A stretch of 64,000 nt of DNA from positions 1 through 64,000 of the forward strand of contig NZ_FOQK01000012.1 of assembly GCF_900113715.1 (NCBI RefSeq), in the 5' to 3' direction. A program made the translations under genes and the position numbers. The notes below the pieces were generated by a model that worked only from the letters and a program-made list of their open reading frames with translations, was not told where the DNA came from and did no database searches. Of this stretch, positions 49,675-58,197 are shown piece after piece. This stretch comes from Pseudoselenomonas ruminantium (GTDB lineage: Bacteria; Bacillota; Negativicutes; Selenomonadales; Selenomonadaceae). Position 1 is the first letter of the stretch. Every line of letters starts with the position of its first letter.

Positions 49675-50814
49675 ATGAAATCGTTCTTTCAGGTAAATAG
49701 CAGTAAAAAACAGAAAAACATTATCGGCGCTTTGCTGATAGCAATGTCGGTGGTGTCGTTCTCGGGGTGCTCGGCTGGCACGGCGGGGAATAGCGATAGC
49801 TCGTCATCGGGAGCGGCCGCAGTGGCCCAGCAGACGGCCGCTAATGAGGCAAACCTTTCGGATGCGCGCAATACGCCGGTCGTGCGTGCGGCCAAGGCGG
49901 TTGGCCCGGCGGTAGTCGGCATCACGAACAAGGCCATTGCGCGTGACTGGTTCAACAATCCGGTCGAGACGGAGGGGGTAGGCTCGGGCGTCATCTTCAA
50001 GAACGATGATGGCAAGAGCTATATCGTGACGAATAACCATGTCATCAGCGGTGCTAAGGAAATCATTGTTTCGCTGGCTGATGGCCGCAGCCTCAAGGGC
50101 AAGCTGGTCGGTGCGGACGAGATGACGGATCTGGCGGTTGTACGTGTGGACGACGGCAAGCTGCCAGCAGCTGAGTTTGCGGATTCGGATAAAATCGTGG
50201 TCGGCGAGCCGGCCATCGCCATCGGTAATCCGATGGGCCTGGAGTTCCAGGGCAGTGTGACGAGCGGTGTCATCAGTGCTTTGAACCGCACGCTGGACAT
50301 CAGCGATAAGCGCGTCAAGCTGCTGCAGACGGATGCGGCTATCAACCCGGGCAACTCGGGCGGTGCGCTCGTCAATGCCGACGGCAAGGTCATCGGCATC
50401 AACAGTGCCAAGGTGGCTGCCAGCGGCGTCGAGGGCATGGGCTTTGCGATTCCGACGAATACGGTGCAGAACGTCATCGATGAAATCCTCAGCAAGGGCT
50501 ATGTGGCCCGGCCGTATCTCGGTGTGACGGTCTTCGATCCGCAGACGGCTGGCCGTTATGGCTACCAGCTCAACATTGACAAGGGCGTTTATGTATTCCA
50601 GCTCACGCTCAATGGCCCGAGCGGCAAGGCAGGCCTGCAGCGCGGCGATATCATCCTGAAGCTCAATGGCGAGGAGACGAACAGCGTCTCGGATCTGCGC
50701 GCCAAGATTGCCGAGCATAAGGTCGGCGATACGGTCAAGGTGACGTATGATCGCAATGGGGCAGAGCGCACGGTGGATGTGGTGCTCGAGGAAATGCCGC
50801 AGGATAATAAATAA
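49675..50814 (+). CDS. HtrA/DegP-like trypsin-type serine protease
   Basis: A 379-residue envelope protease. A signal/lipobox region ends FSGCS near residue 27, so it may be lipid-anchored. The protease domain has TNNHVISG (His), DLAVVRVD (Asp) and GNSGGALVN (catalytic Ser) near 115, 145 and 225. A single PDZ domain covers ~275-370 (YLGVTV... GLQRGDIILKLNGE). It handles misfolded exported proteins. SD: GGGAGGGA. It overlaps rlmH by one base. Confidence 0.93.
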   Translation: MKSFFQVNSSKKQKNIIGALLIAMSVVSFSGCSAGTAGNSDSSSSGAAAVAQQTAANEANLSDARNTPVVRAAKAVGPAVVGITNKAIARDWFNNPVETEGVGSGVIFKNDDGKSYIVTNNHVISGAKEIIVSLADGRSLKGKLVGADEMTDLAVVRVDDGKLPAAEFADSDKIVVGEPAIAIGNPMGLEFQGSVTSGVISALNRTLDISDKRVKLLQTDAAINPGNSGGALVNADGKVIGINSAKVAASGVEGMGFAIPTNTVQNVIDEILSKGYVARPYLGVTVFDPQTAGRYGYQLNIDKGVYVFQLTLNGPSGKAGLQRGDIILKLNGEETNSVSDLRAKIAEHKVGDTVKVTYDRNGAERTVDVVLEEMPQDNK

Positions 50815-51293
50815 TGAAGATTACGATTGTCTGTGCGGGCAAGATCAAGGAAAAATATCTGAGTGCGGGAATCGCGGAGTTCATGAAGCGCCTGCGTCCG
50901 TTTGCTCAGGTGGAAATCAAGGAAATCCACGAGGAAAAGATGCCTGATGAGCCATCGGCAGCGGAGAAGGAGCAGGTGCTTGGCAAAGAGGGCGAAAAAT
51001 TGCTGCGGCTCGTGCCGGCGGGCAGTTATCTGTTTGTACTCGATGTGTATGGCAAGGAAATGCCGTCGGAGAAGCTGGCGGAGAAAATCGACCAGCTCGG
51101 CATTCAGGGACGCAGCAATATCACCTTCCTGATTGGCGGTGCGTTTGGCCTGTCGAAGGAGGTGCGGGCGGCGGCGGATGAGAAGCTCAGCTTCTCGCAG
51201 CTGACGTTCACGCATCAGATGGTGCGCCTGCTGCTCGTTGAGCAGATATACCGCTGCTTCAAAATCAATCGTGGTGAGAAATATCATTGGTGA
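50814..51293 (+). CDS. rlmH: 23S rRNA (pseudouridine1915-N3)-methyltransferase RlmH
   Basis: A 159-residue SPOUT-class methyltransferase that acts on the ribosome. MKITIVCAGKIKEKY at the N-terminus and ITFLIGGAFGLS near 105 followed by the LTFTHQMVRLLLVEQIYR C-terminus are the family signatures (trefoil-knot AdoMet site). It completes the conserved walJ-htrA-rlmH block. Confidence 0.96.
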   Translation: MKITIVCAGKIKEKYLSAGIAEFMKRLRPFAQVEIKEIHEEKMPDEPSAAEKEQVLGKEGEKLLRLVPAGSYLFVLDVYGKEMPSEKLAEKIDQLGIQGRSNITFLIGGAFGLSKEVRAAADEKLSFSQLTFTHQMVRLLLVEQIYRCFKINRGEKYHW

Positions 51294-51298
51294 AGAAA

Positions 51299-51324
51299 GC
51301 CTTCCCCTGCGGGGGAGGGCTTTT
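51299..51324 (+). terminator. Terminator after rlmH
   Basis: GCCTTCCCC (51299-51307) pairs with GGGGGAGGGC, then four T. It resembles the first hairpin of the short intergenic repeat. Confidence 0.75.
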
Positions 51325-51416
51325 GTCTTGGTGTTGTTTCGCGATGTTTTGTGGTATGATATAAATGTCAGATTTTACTAGTTTTTTTCGTGAGACGGCA
51401 GGGAGGAATTGTCGCT

Positions 51417-52388
51417 ATGCGGAATCTATATATAGGACTAGGTGTGTTGTTCTTGGGCGCAGGCATATTCTGGGTCAGTGGCGATTATCCACGGCTCGGG
51501 ATGGCGGCGCTGTTTGCCGGCGGCTGGTCGCTGGTGCAGGGCTGGCGTGCCTGGCGTGAGAGCGGGGGCCGCAAGCTGCGTACGGATGCGCTGCAGGCGG
51601 ACCTCGCGCGGGCGGCTGAGGCGAGCTGGCAGAAGGCACTGGCCGATTATGACCGCATCGAGACTGTGCGGCGGCAGATTCATGATGTGGAGCTTAGCCG
51701 GCAGCTAACGGCCATCCAGCAGGAGTCCGCGTGCATGCTGAATTATCTGGAGAAACATCCCGACCGTGTGCCTGTGGCGCGCCGATTCATCGATTACTAT
51801 CAGGACCGGGCGGCAAGCCTCAGCGAGGAGTTCCATGAGCTTGAGCAGACGCGGCTGGAGACGGAGCAGGTACGGCAGGTGCGTACGCGGCTCAAGGAGA
51901 CACTGGCGGCTTTTGATGAGGCCTATGCCGCTGAGTTCGAGAAGGTCATGGGGCCTCAGCTCATGGACATGGAGGCCGAGATGACGGTGATGCAGCAGCA
52001 TCTGGAGTCGGAGGGGATTGCCGATGATCCCAGCCGGCCGCAGCCGAAAAAGCAGCCGGCGGCGCAGGCTAAGCGTCCTCCGCGGCAGGATATCCCTTTT
52101 ACCTTTGGCAAAGGGCGTTCTGGCCGCAATAAGAGCGGCCAGGGCAGTTACAGCATCGTACCGCCGGCTGTGCGTGGTGAGGTCGTCAAGGAGAAGATCA
52201 TCCTGAGCCTGCTGGCCATATTCCTTGGCTGCATCGGTGCGCATAAGTTTTACCGGGGCAAGACCTTTGCGGGCATCATGTATCTGGTCCTGTTCTGGAC
52301 GTTTCTGCCGGGCTTCATCGGCTTTATCGAGGGCGTCCGCTATCTGTTCATGCCCGTGGACGATTTTTATGAGAAGTACTACCGCTGA
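51417..52388 (+). CDS. XpaC-like/TM2-domain membrane protein
   Basis: A roughly 323-residue protein. Two N-terminal membrane segments (residues ~3-40), a long charged coiled-coil-like middle (to ~190), a low-complexity linker with PKKQPAAQAKRPPRQ, and a C-terminal TM2 domain (LLAIFLGCIGAHKFYRGKT). The N-terminal part resembles XpaC, the family named after 5-bromo-4-chloroindolyl phosphate hydrolysis, whose members occur beside telA. The ATG at 51417 follows GGGAGGAA. Confidence 0.7.
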   Translation: MRNLYIGLGVLFLGAGIFWVSGDYPRLGMAALFAGGWSLVQGWRAWRESGGRKLRTDALQADLARAAEASWQKALADYDRIETVRRQIHDVELSRQLTAIQQESACMLNYLEKHPDRVPVARRFIDYYQDRAASLSEEFHELEQTRLETEQVRQVRTRLKETLAAFDEAYAAEFEKVMGPQLMDMEAEMTVMQQHLESEGIADDPSRPQPKKQPAAQAKRPPRQDIPFTFGKGRSGRNKSGQGSYSIVPPAVRGEVVKEKIILSLLAIFLGCIGAHKFYRGKTFAGIMYLVLFWTFLPGFIGFIEGVRYLFMPVDDFYEKYYR

Positions 52389-52405
52389 GTTTTGAGGTGA
52401 CGACG

Positions 52406-53551
52406 ATGGACATCAATCTGGAAGATCTCATGAAAGCAAAGCAAGAAGCTGCAGGGGCAAAGGCACCTGTGGCAGCAGACGAGGCGCTGGCGGCGCAGGT
52501 CGAGCAGCAGACGCTGCAGCTGACGCCGGAGGAGCGGGCGCAGGCCGATAAGATAAAGGCGGGCATCGACCTCACGGATTCGACGGCGGTGCTGAGTTTC
52601 GGCGCGCCAGCCCAGCAGAAGATCACTGAGTTTGCCGATGGCGTGCTCGCCCAGGTGCGCACGAAGGACAGTGGCCCGGTGGGGGAGCTTTTGGGCAGCC
52701 TGGTGACTGAGGTGCGCGGCTTTGAGGGGCATAAGCCCGGCGGCTTTTTGGGCAAGCTGCCATTCATCGGTGGCCTGGCCAGCAAGGCTGAGGACATCAA
52801 GAATGGCTATGACAAGCTCTCGGTGCAGGTGGAGCGCATCCAGAGCAGTCTTGAGCAGGCCAAGATCAAGATGATGAAGGACGTCGTCCTGTTCGATAAG
52901 CTTTACGATGAGAATCTGGCGTATTTCAAGCAGCTGCAGGTATATATCCAGGCTGGTGAGGAGAAGCTCACGGAGATGCGTGAGGTGACGCTGCCGAAGC
53001 TGCGTGCGCAGGCGGCTGCCGCAAATGATCCGATGGCCGTGCAGGTCGTGGCAGACTTTGAGGGCAGCGTCGAGCGGTTTGAAAAGAAGGTCCATGATCT
53101 CAAGATCAGCAAGACCATCGCCATCCAGACGGCACCGCAGATCCGCTTGATCCAGAACAACGACAAGGCGCTTATCGACCGTGTGCAGACGGCTATTTAC
53201 AGCACGATACCGCTCTGGAAAAATCAGATGGTCATCGCCTTGGGGCTGTCGGCACAGCAGCAGACGCTGCAGATGCAGCGGGCTGTGACGGATGCGACCA
53301 ATGAGCTTTTGCGCCGCAATGCCGAGCTCTTGCAGCAGAATACGGTGGAGACGGCTCGTGAGAATGAGCGCGGCGTGGTCGATATCGAGACGGTGCGCGA
53401 GGTCAATGAACGGCTGGTGGCCACCATTGAAGAGACAATCAAAATCCAGCAGGAGGGCCGGGCGAAACGCCAAGCGGCCGAGGCCGAGCTGGTACAGATC
53501 GAGGGGCGCCTGCGGGATACGCTGCTGAAAAGCAGTGGGCGCCGGGAGTGA
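52406..53551 (+). CDS. telA: Toxic anion resistance protein TelA
   Basis: A 381-residue soluble, mostly helical protein of the TelA/YaaN family. LPFIGGLASKAEDIKNGYDK near 118, MKDVVLFDKLYDENLAYF near 155 and VTDATNELLRRNAELLQQNTVETARE near 300 are typical. Originally linked to tellurite resistance; the true role is uncertain and may concern the envelope. Often next to XpaC-like genes, as here. Confidence 0.88.
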   Translation: MDINLEDLMKAKQEAAGAKAPVAADEALAAQVEQQTLQLTPEERAQADKIKAGIDLTDSTAVLSFGAPAQQKITEFADGVLAQVRTKDSGPVGELLGSLVTEVRGFEGHKPGGFLGKLPFIGGLASKAEDIKNGYDKLSVQVERIQSSLEQAKIKMMKDVVLFDKLYDENLAYFKQLQVYIQAGEEKLTEMREVTLPKLRAQAAAANDPMAVQVVADFEGSVERFEKKVHDLKISKTIAIQTAPQIRLIQNNDKALIDRVQTAIYSTIPLWKNQMVIALGLSAQQQTLQMQRAVTDATNELLRRNAELLQQNTVETARENERGVVDIETVREVNERLVATIEETIKIQQEGRAKRQAAEAELVQIEGRLRDTLLKSSGRRE

Positions 53552-53560
53552 TAAAAGGGA

Positions 53561-55540
53561 ATGAATAAGAGACGGTACACGACACAAAAGCATATTACCT
53601 GGCTGGCGATGCTGATGCTGCTCGTGTTGGGCGTTGTCGTCCTGCGCTATGGCTGGCTGCAGCTCATACAGGGCAATGAGCTTTCCGAGCGCATGAAGAA
53701 TCAAGTCGGGCATGACTATGCCATCCAGTCGCCACGCGGTGCAATCCTTGACCGCAACGGCCGGGAACTGGCGGTCAGCACGATGACCAAGTCGCTCTAT
53801 GTCGACCCGAACCATGTCGAGGATGCGGCTGTGCTGGCAGCCGATTTGGCGACGGCCATTGATAAGCCGGAGCAGGAAATCCTTGACGATATAAATGTGG
53901 GCGGCGGCTTTGTCTGGGTGAAGCGGCGCATGGAGCAGACTGAATATGAGGCTGTGCGCAAGCTGATCCGCGAGAAGTCGTATCAGTCCTGCCTGGGATT
54001 CCGTGATGAGGCGAAACGCTACTATCCGAACGATGCACTTGCGGCTAATGTGCTGGGCTTTGTCGGTACAGATGACAAGGGACTCGATGGTGTTGAGCAG
54101 GCGCTCGATGGCCTGCTCAAGGGCGAGATAAAGGAAAAGTATCTGACGACTGACCGTCAGGACCGCCCTATCCTAGACTCAATTTTCACAAGCAGCCGCC
54201 GTTACCGCGGCGATTATTGCAAGACGGTAGAGCTTACGCTGGATAGCGGCATCCAATTCATCGTGGAGCAGGAGCTTGACCGCGCCGTGGCTGAGAATAA
54301 TCCCAAGTCCATTACCTGTGTTGTCATGGACCCGAAGACTGGAGAGATACTGGCGATGGCTTCGCGGCCTTCGTACAATCCGAACAAGTTCTGGGATTAT
54401 CAGCCGGAAGTATGGAAAAACCGTGCGGTGTCGTTTATCTATGAGCCAGGGTCGACGTTCAAGTCGGTCGTAGCCGGTGCGGCCCTGCAGGAGAAGGTTG
54501 TCACGCCGAATCAGGTCTTTGTCGACCCTGGCTATGTCATGGTGTCGGGACGCCGCATCCAGAACTGGAGCGGTACGAGCTTTGGTACCGTCACGTTCAC
54601 CGATGTCGTCAAGCAGTCGCTCAATACGGGCTTTGCGCAGGTCGGCTTGCGGCTGGGGGCGGAGAAAATCACGGCCTATGCCAAGAAGTTTGGCTTTGGC
54701 GAGGCGACGGGCATCGATTTGCCGGGCGAGGAGAGCGGTATCCTGTTCGAGCCGGAGAATATGCGCGACTCGGATATTGCGACGATGTCCATCGGCCAGA
54801 GTATCGCGGTGACGCCGCTGCAGCTGGTGACGGCGATGTCGGCGATTGCCAACGATGGCGTCCTGCTGCATCCGTATATCGTGAAGTCCATCCGCAATGC
54901 CGATGATTCGGTCTATGAGGAGCGGCAGACCAAAGAGGTGCGCCGCACGATCGAGTCGGCCACCGACAAGACGCTCGTGGGGCTCTTGGAGCAGGTCGTT
55001 GCCAGCGGCGGTGGCCAGAAAGCCAGTGTGCGCGGCTATCGCATTGCCGGCAAGACTGGTACGGCGCAGAAGATCCGTGAGGATGGTGCCGGCTACATGG
55101 AGGGACGCTATATTGCTTCGTTCTGCGGCTTTGCGCCGGTCGAGGATCCGCGGATCACCGTGCTGGTCATGATTGATGACCCGAGTACGGGCAACTACTA
55201 CGGCGGTCAGATTGCGGCTCCGGTGGCGGGACGCATCTTTTCCCAGCTGTTCCGCTATCTGCACATCGCGCCGTCAAGCGATCCATTTGCCAATATGGAG
55301 CCGCCCAAGAATACTCCCCAGCCGAAGCCAGTCAAACCGTATGACGGCGAGGTGCCCGAGGGCAAGATCGTGATGCCGGACTTTACGGGCAAGAGCCTGC
55401 GCGAGGCAGCCAAGCTTGCCAGCGACAAGGGGCTGAGCTTTACGGGCGAAGGATCGGGCTACGCGACGGGACAGAGCATCCCGGTGAATACGCTCGTCGA
55501 CCAAGGGGCAGGCATCGTGGTTTACTTCAAGCCGGATTAG
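53561..55540 (+). CDS. Penicillin-binding protein 2 family transpeptidase (FtsI/SpoVD-like) with PASTA domain
   Basis: A 659-residue peptidoglycan transpeptidase. An N-terminal membrane anchor (residues ~14-33) precedes a PBP dimer domain (SPRGAILDRNGRELA near 53). The catalytic domain has PGSTFKS (active Ser, near 300), and KTGTAQK near 500. One C-terminal PASTA domain (~605-658) binds peptidoglycan or beta-lactams. Its position next to telA, not in a division cluster, leaves open whether it serves septation or elongation. Confidence 0.9.
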   Translation: MNKRRYTTQKHITWLAMLMLLVLGVVVLRYGWLQLIQGNELSERMKNQVGHDYAIQSPRGAILDRNGRELAVSTMTKSLYVDPNHVEDAAVLAADLATAIDKPEQEILDDINVGGGFVWVKRRMEQTEYEAVRKLIREKSYQSCLGFRDEAKRYYPNDALAANVLGFVGTDDKGLDGVEQALDGLLKGEIKEKYLTTDRQDRPILDSIFTSSRRYRGDYCKTVELTLDSGIQFIVEQELDRAVAENNPKSITCVVMDPKTGEILAMASRPSYNPNKFWDYQPEVWKNRAVSFIYEPGSTFKSVVAGAALQEKVVTPNQVFVDPGYVMVSGRRIQNWSGTSFGTVTFTDVVKQSLNTGFAQVGLRLGAEKITAYAKKFGFGEATGIDLPGEESGILFEPENMRDSDIATMSIGQSIAVTPLQLVTAMSAIANDGVLLHPYIVKSIRNADDSVYEERQTKEVRRTIESATDKTLVGLLEQVVASGGGQKASVRGYRIAGKTGTAQKIREDGAGYMEGRYIASFCGFAPVEDPRITVLVMIDDPSTGNYYGGQIAAPVAGRIFSQLFRYLHIAPSSDPFANMEPPKNTPQPKPVKPYDGEVPEGKIVMPDFTGKSLREAAKLASDKGLSFTGEGSGYATGQSIPVNTLVDQGAGIVVYFKPD

Positions 55541-55564
55541 AGAGATACATATATGATACGTATG

Positions 55565-55601
55565 AGTCCGCTGACGCAGGAAAGTGTCAGCGGACTTTTT
55601 T
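55565..55601 (+). terminator. Terminator after the penicillin-binding protein
   Basis: AGTCCGCTGAC (55565-55575) is the exact complement of GTCAGCGGACT (55586-55596), followed by T to 55601. Element copy B begins immediately after. Confidence 0.9.
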
Positions 55602-55666
55602 GCAAATTGCAGTTTATCTGTCCGTACGTGGTTAAAACAAACTCGGTACAGCTCAGCTTGGGTGGG

Positions 55667-55854
55667 GGCGGGTGCACTTTTTCTCCGCTCTCGCTAAATG
55701 ACCCGCGCGGCTGCTTTAGTACGTACTTAGATACATGTGCCGGGCAGGCCAGCGGCACGCCAATACATCGAAACGTTCTAGGAAGTACCTACCGCGGGCC
55801 ATCCCTCACTGCGTTCGGGCAAATCGCTCCCGCTGCGAAGAAAGTGTACCCGCC
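55667..55854 (+). ncRNA. Candidate structured RNA core in element copy B
   Basis: 55667-55683 pairs with 55837-55854; C55669-G55852 replaces the T-A pair of copy A, and C55675-G55846 replaces a T-G wobble. The internal hairpin GTGCCG/CGGCAC (55737-55742, 55753-55758) replaces GCGCCG/CGGCGC. Expression is unproven. Confidence 0.5.
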
Positions 55855-56197
55855 TCCGCCCTCTGCTACGTTTGGATAAGCCTGCTTTGTTCCGGCATTA
55901 GGCTACGAATTACAGCGATGTGCTTGTTACGAGAGAAACGGTTCGTACCATCTCAGATTTCCATTACCAAAGGGGCGAACGGGGTAGTGCTTCTTTCTGT
56001 CTGGAGCGACTGTCCTGCGCAGCAGGACTGGGCCGTAAGCGCATAAGCTAGACTCCGATGTGTACGCCGCGACCTGGTGACGGGAGCAGGTAACTAAGTC
56101 CGCAGAACTAGGCATACGGTCCATTTAGCGGAAACAGAAAAAGTACTACCCCGTGAACCCCGCGCTTCGTAGTAGCAGGATTCCATACGGACGCATA

Positions 56198-56248
56198 CAC
56201 CTCATCCGAGCGCTTCGCGCCCACCTTCCCCTCGGTAAGGGGAAGGCT
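56198..56248 (-). repeat. Short intergenic repeat inside element copy B
   Basis: Same unit as 6730-6780, in the same place within the element. Confidence 0.7.
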
Positions 56249-56304
56249 GGAACTAAACCGTCAAACTGCAATTTGCTGTATTACGGGGCATCTATTCCTT
56301 AAAA

Positions 56305-56357
56305 TATAATTTTCACAATTGATAGGAAACAGGATATTTTGAATAGAAGTCGAATAG
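56305..56357 (+). promoter_or_regulatory. Possible rnf operon promoter region with direct repeats
   Basis: TATAAT at 56305-56310 lies about 80 bases before rseC. GAATAG at 56341-56346 is repeated at 56352-56357, one helical turn apart; the same hexamer occurs in the hydrogenase promoter region (9592-9597). Confidence 0.3.
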
Positions 56358-56391
56358 AGTAAGTGTATATCGATAGGCGGGAGGAGAGCAG

Positions 56392-56808
56392 ATGAAACAG
56401 GAACAAGGTCTCGTCGTCGAGGTCTATGACGGGCTGGCGAAGATAAAAGTCGGGCGTCATGCGGAGTGCACGAGCTGCGGGGCGTGTCCGTCGAGCCGTC
56501 AGGTGATGGTCGAGGCGGTCAACAAGATCGGCGCCCATCCCGGTCAGCGCGTGCGTTTTGCCATGCAGGAGCAGAATGTGCTCGTCGGGGCATTTGTCGT
56601 ATTCGTACTGCCCCTGCTGGCCGCGGGGCTTGGCGCTGCGGCCGGCTGGCTGCTGGCGCCGTCCCTGTCCGTTTCGGCGGCACAGGGCAGCGCAGGTCTT
56701 GCGCTGGTGGCCTTGGTATTGGCCTTGGGCTTTGTGCGGTCCTTTGACCGCCGTGTGGCCAGACGGCAGGAGATGAAACCCGTCATCGTCGAAATCCTGG
56801 CGGATTGA
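56392..56808 (+). CDS. rseC: RseC/MucC-family (SoxR-reducing system) protein
   Basis: A 138-residue membrane protein. An N-terminal soluble part has a cysteine motif, CTSCGACPSS near residue 26, that may bind a metal or cluster. Two hydrophobic segments (~63-85 and ~95-113) follow. RseC occurs with Rnf in several bacteria and helps reduce SoxR; here it leads the rnf operon. SD: GGGAGGAGA. Confidence 0.85.
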   Translation: MKQEQGLVVEVYDGLAKIKVGRHAECTSCGACPSSRQVMVEAVNKIGAHPGQRVRFAMQEQNVLVGAFVVFVLPLLAAGLGAAAGWLLAPSLSVSAAQGSAGLALVALVLALGFVRSFDRRVARRQEMKPVIVEILAD

Positions 56809-56841
56809 GATGTGAATCGCGAAAGCTATGAGGTGATGTTG

Positions 56842-58197
56842 ATGTTCAAGAGTTTTTTGGGGGGGATCCACCCGCAGGACGGCAAGGCGCTGACCAAGGA
56901 TAAACCCATCGAGGTGATGGCACCGCCAGCGGAACTCGTTGTGCCGCTGAGCCAGCATATCGGTGCACCTTGTGCGCCCTGTGTCAAGGTGGGTGATGTG
57001 GTAAAGCGCGGCCAGCTTATCGGGACGAGTCCGGCGTTCATGCATGCGGATATCCATGCGCCGGCGGCTGGGAAGGTCGTGCGCATCGAGGAGCGGCCGC
57101 ATTCCGGGCGCATCAGCTGTCCTGCGGTGGTCATCGAATGCGATGGGGCCGATGAATGGGTGGAAGGACTGCCGCTGAGCCGCGACTGGCAGGCGATGAC
57201 GGCTGAGGAAATCCTCGGTGCGATCCAGTCGGCCGGCATCGTTGGTATGGGGGGCGCTACTTTTCCTGCGCATATCAAGCTGAACCCTTCTAAGCCTGTG
57301 GACATCCTGATCCTCAACGGTGCGGAGTGTGAGCCGTATCTGACAGCGGATTACCGGCTGATGCTGGAGGAACCCGCACATATTGTGGAGGGCGTGCAGA
57401 TCCTTGCCAAGGTGCTTGGCGTCAAGCGCAGTGTCATCGGCATTGAGGACAATAAGCCTGAGGCCATTGCGGCATTGGAGAAGGCTTGTGCCGGTACGGG
57501 CATCGAAGTCGTGGCCCTCAAGACAAAGTATCCGCAGGGCGCGGAGAAGATGCTGATCAAGGTCATCGCGGATCGTGAGGTGCCGATGGGCGGGCTGCCG
57601 ATGGATGTCGGGGCTGTCGTGCAGAACGTGGGGACTGTGGCGGCCATCGACGATGCAGTCGTGCGTGGCCTGCCGCTGACGGAACGCGTCACGACGGTGT
57701 CGGGGGATGCGGTGGCCGAGCCAAAGAACCTGCGCGTGCGCATCGGCACGAAGTTCAGCGATGCCATCGCGTTCTGCGGTGGCTTGCGCGAGACGCCGGA
57801 TAAACTCATCGCTGGCGGCCCGATGATGGGCATGGCGCAGACAACAGCGGAAGTGCCGATCATGAAAGGCTCATCGGGTATTCTGGCGCTGACGCGCAAA
57901 GTCACAGAGCATGGTCCGGAGATGAACTGTATCCGCTGCGGGCGCTGCGTCAAGGCCTGCCCGATGGGGCTCGTGCCGAGCATGCTGTCGATTCTCTCGG
58001 AGCGGCAGGATTTTGCAGGCTGCCGGGATGAATACGGGCTTATGAACTGCGTGGAGTGCGGCTGCTGCACCTATGTGTGTTCGGCCAAGCGCAATATCGT
58101 GCAATACATCAAGAACGCGAAGGGCTTTGTACGGGCGGAGATGGCAAAAGCCAAGGCCAAAGCTGAGGCGCAGAAGAAGGAGGGCGGTGCGAAATGA
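56842..58197 (+). CDS. rnfC: Rnf electron transport complex subunit C
   Basis: A 451-residue peripheral subunit with NADH/FMN and iron-sulfur sites. GIVGMGGATFPAH near 135 is the nucleotide-binding loop, and CIRCGRCVKACP near 365 with CVECGCCTYVC near 403 bind two [4Fe-4S] clusters. The ATG at 56842 follows GAGGTGA at five bases; starts at 56812 would add ten residues. Rnf couples ferredoxin:NAD oxidoreduction to ion movement. Confidence 0.95.
   Translation: MFKSFLGGIHPQDGKALTKDKPIEVMAPPAELVVPLSQHIGAPCAPCVKVGDVVKRGQLIGTSPAFMHADIHAPAAGKVVRIEERPHSGRISCPAVVIECDGADEWVEGLPLSRDWQAMTAEEILGAIQSAGIVGMGGATFPAHIKLNPSKPVDILILNGAECEPYLTADYRLMLEEPAHIVEGVQILAKVLGVKRSVIGIEDNKPEAIAALEKACAGTGIEVVALKTKYPQGAEKMLIKVIADREVPMGGLPMDVGAVVQNVGTVAAIDDAVVRGLPLTERVTTVSGDAVAEPKNLRVRIGTKFSDAIAFCGGLRETPDKLIAGGPMMGMAQTTAEVPIMKGSSGILALTRKVTEHGPEMNCIRCGRCVKACPMGLVPSMLSILSERQDFAGCRDEYGLMNCVECGCCTYVCSAKRNIVQYIKNAKGFVRAEMAKAKAKAEAQKKEGGAK

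Larger units (their letters stand above)
55602..56276 (+). repeat. Dispersed element copy B with terminal inverted repeats; possible structured RNA
   Basis: The left end GCAAATTGCAGTTT (55602-55615) is the exact complement of the right end (56263-56276). The 3' 325 bases equal those of copy A; the 5' part is diverged with small insertions. Orientation is the same as copy A. It separates the penicillin-binding protein gene from the rnf operon and abuts the terminator T-run. No protein is encoded with confidence. Confidence 0.75.
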
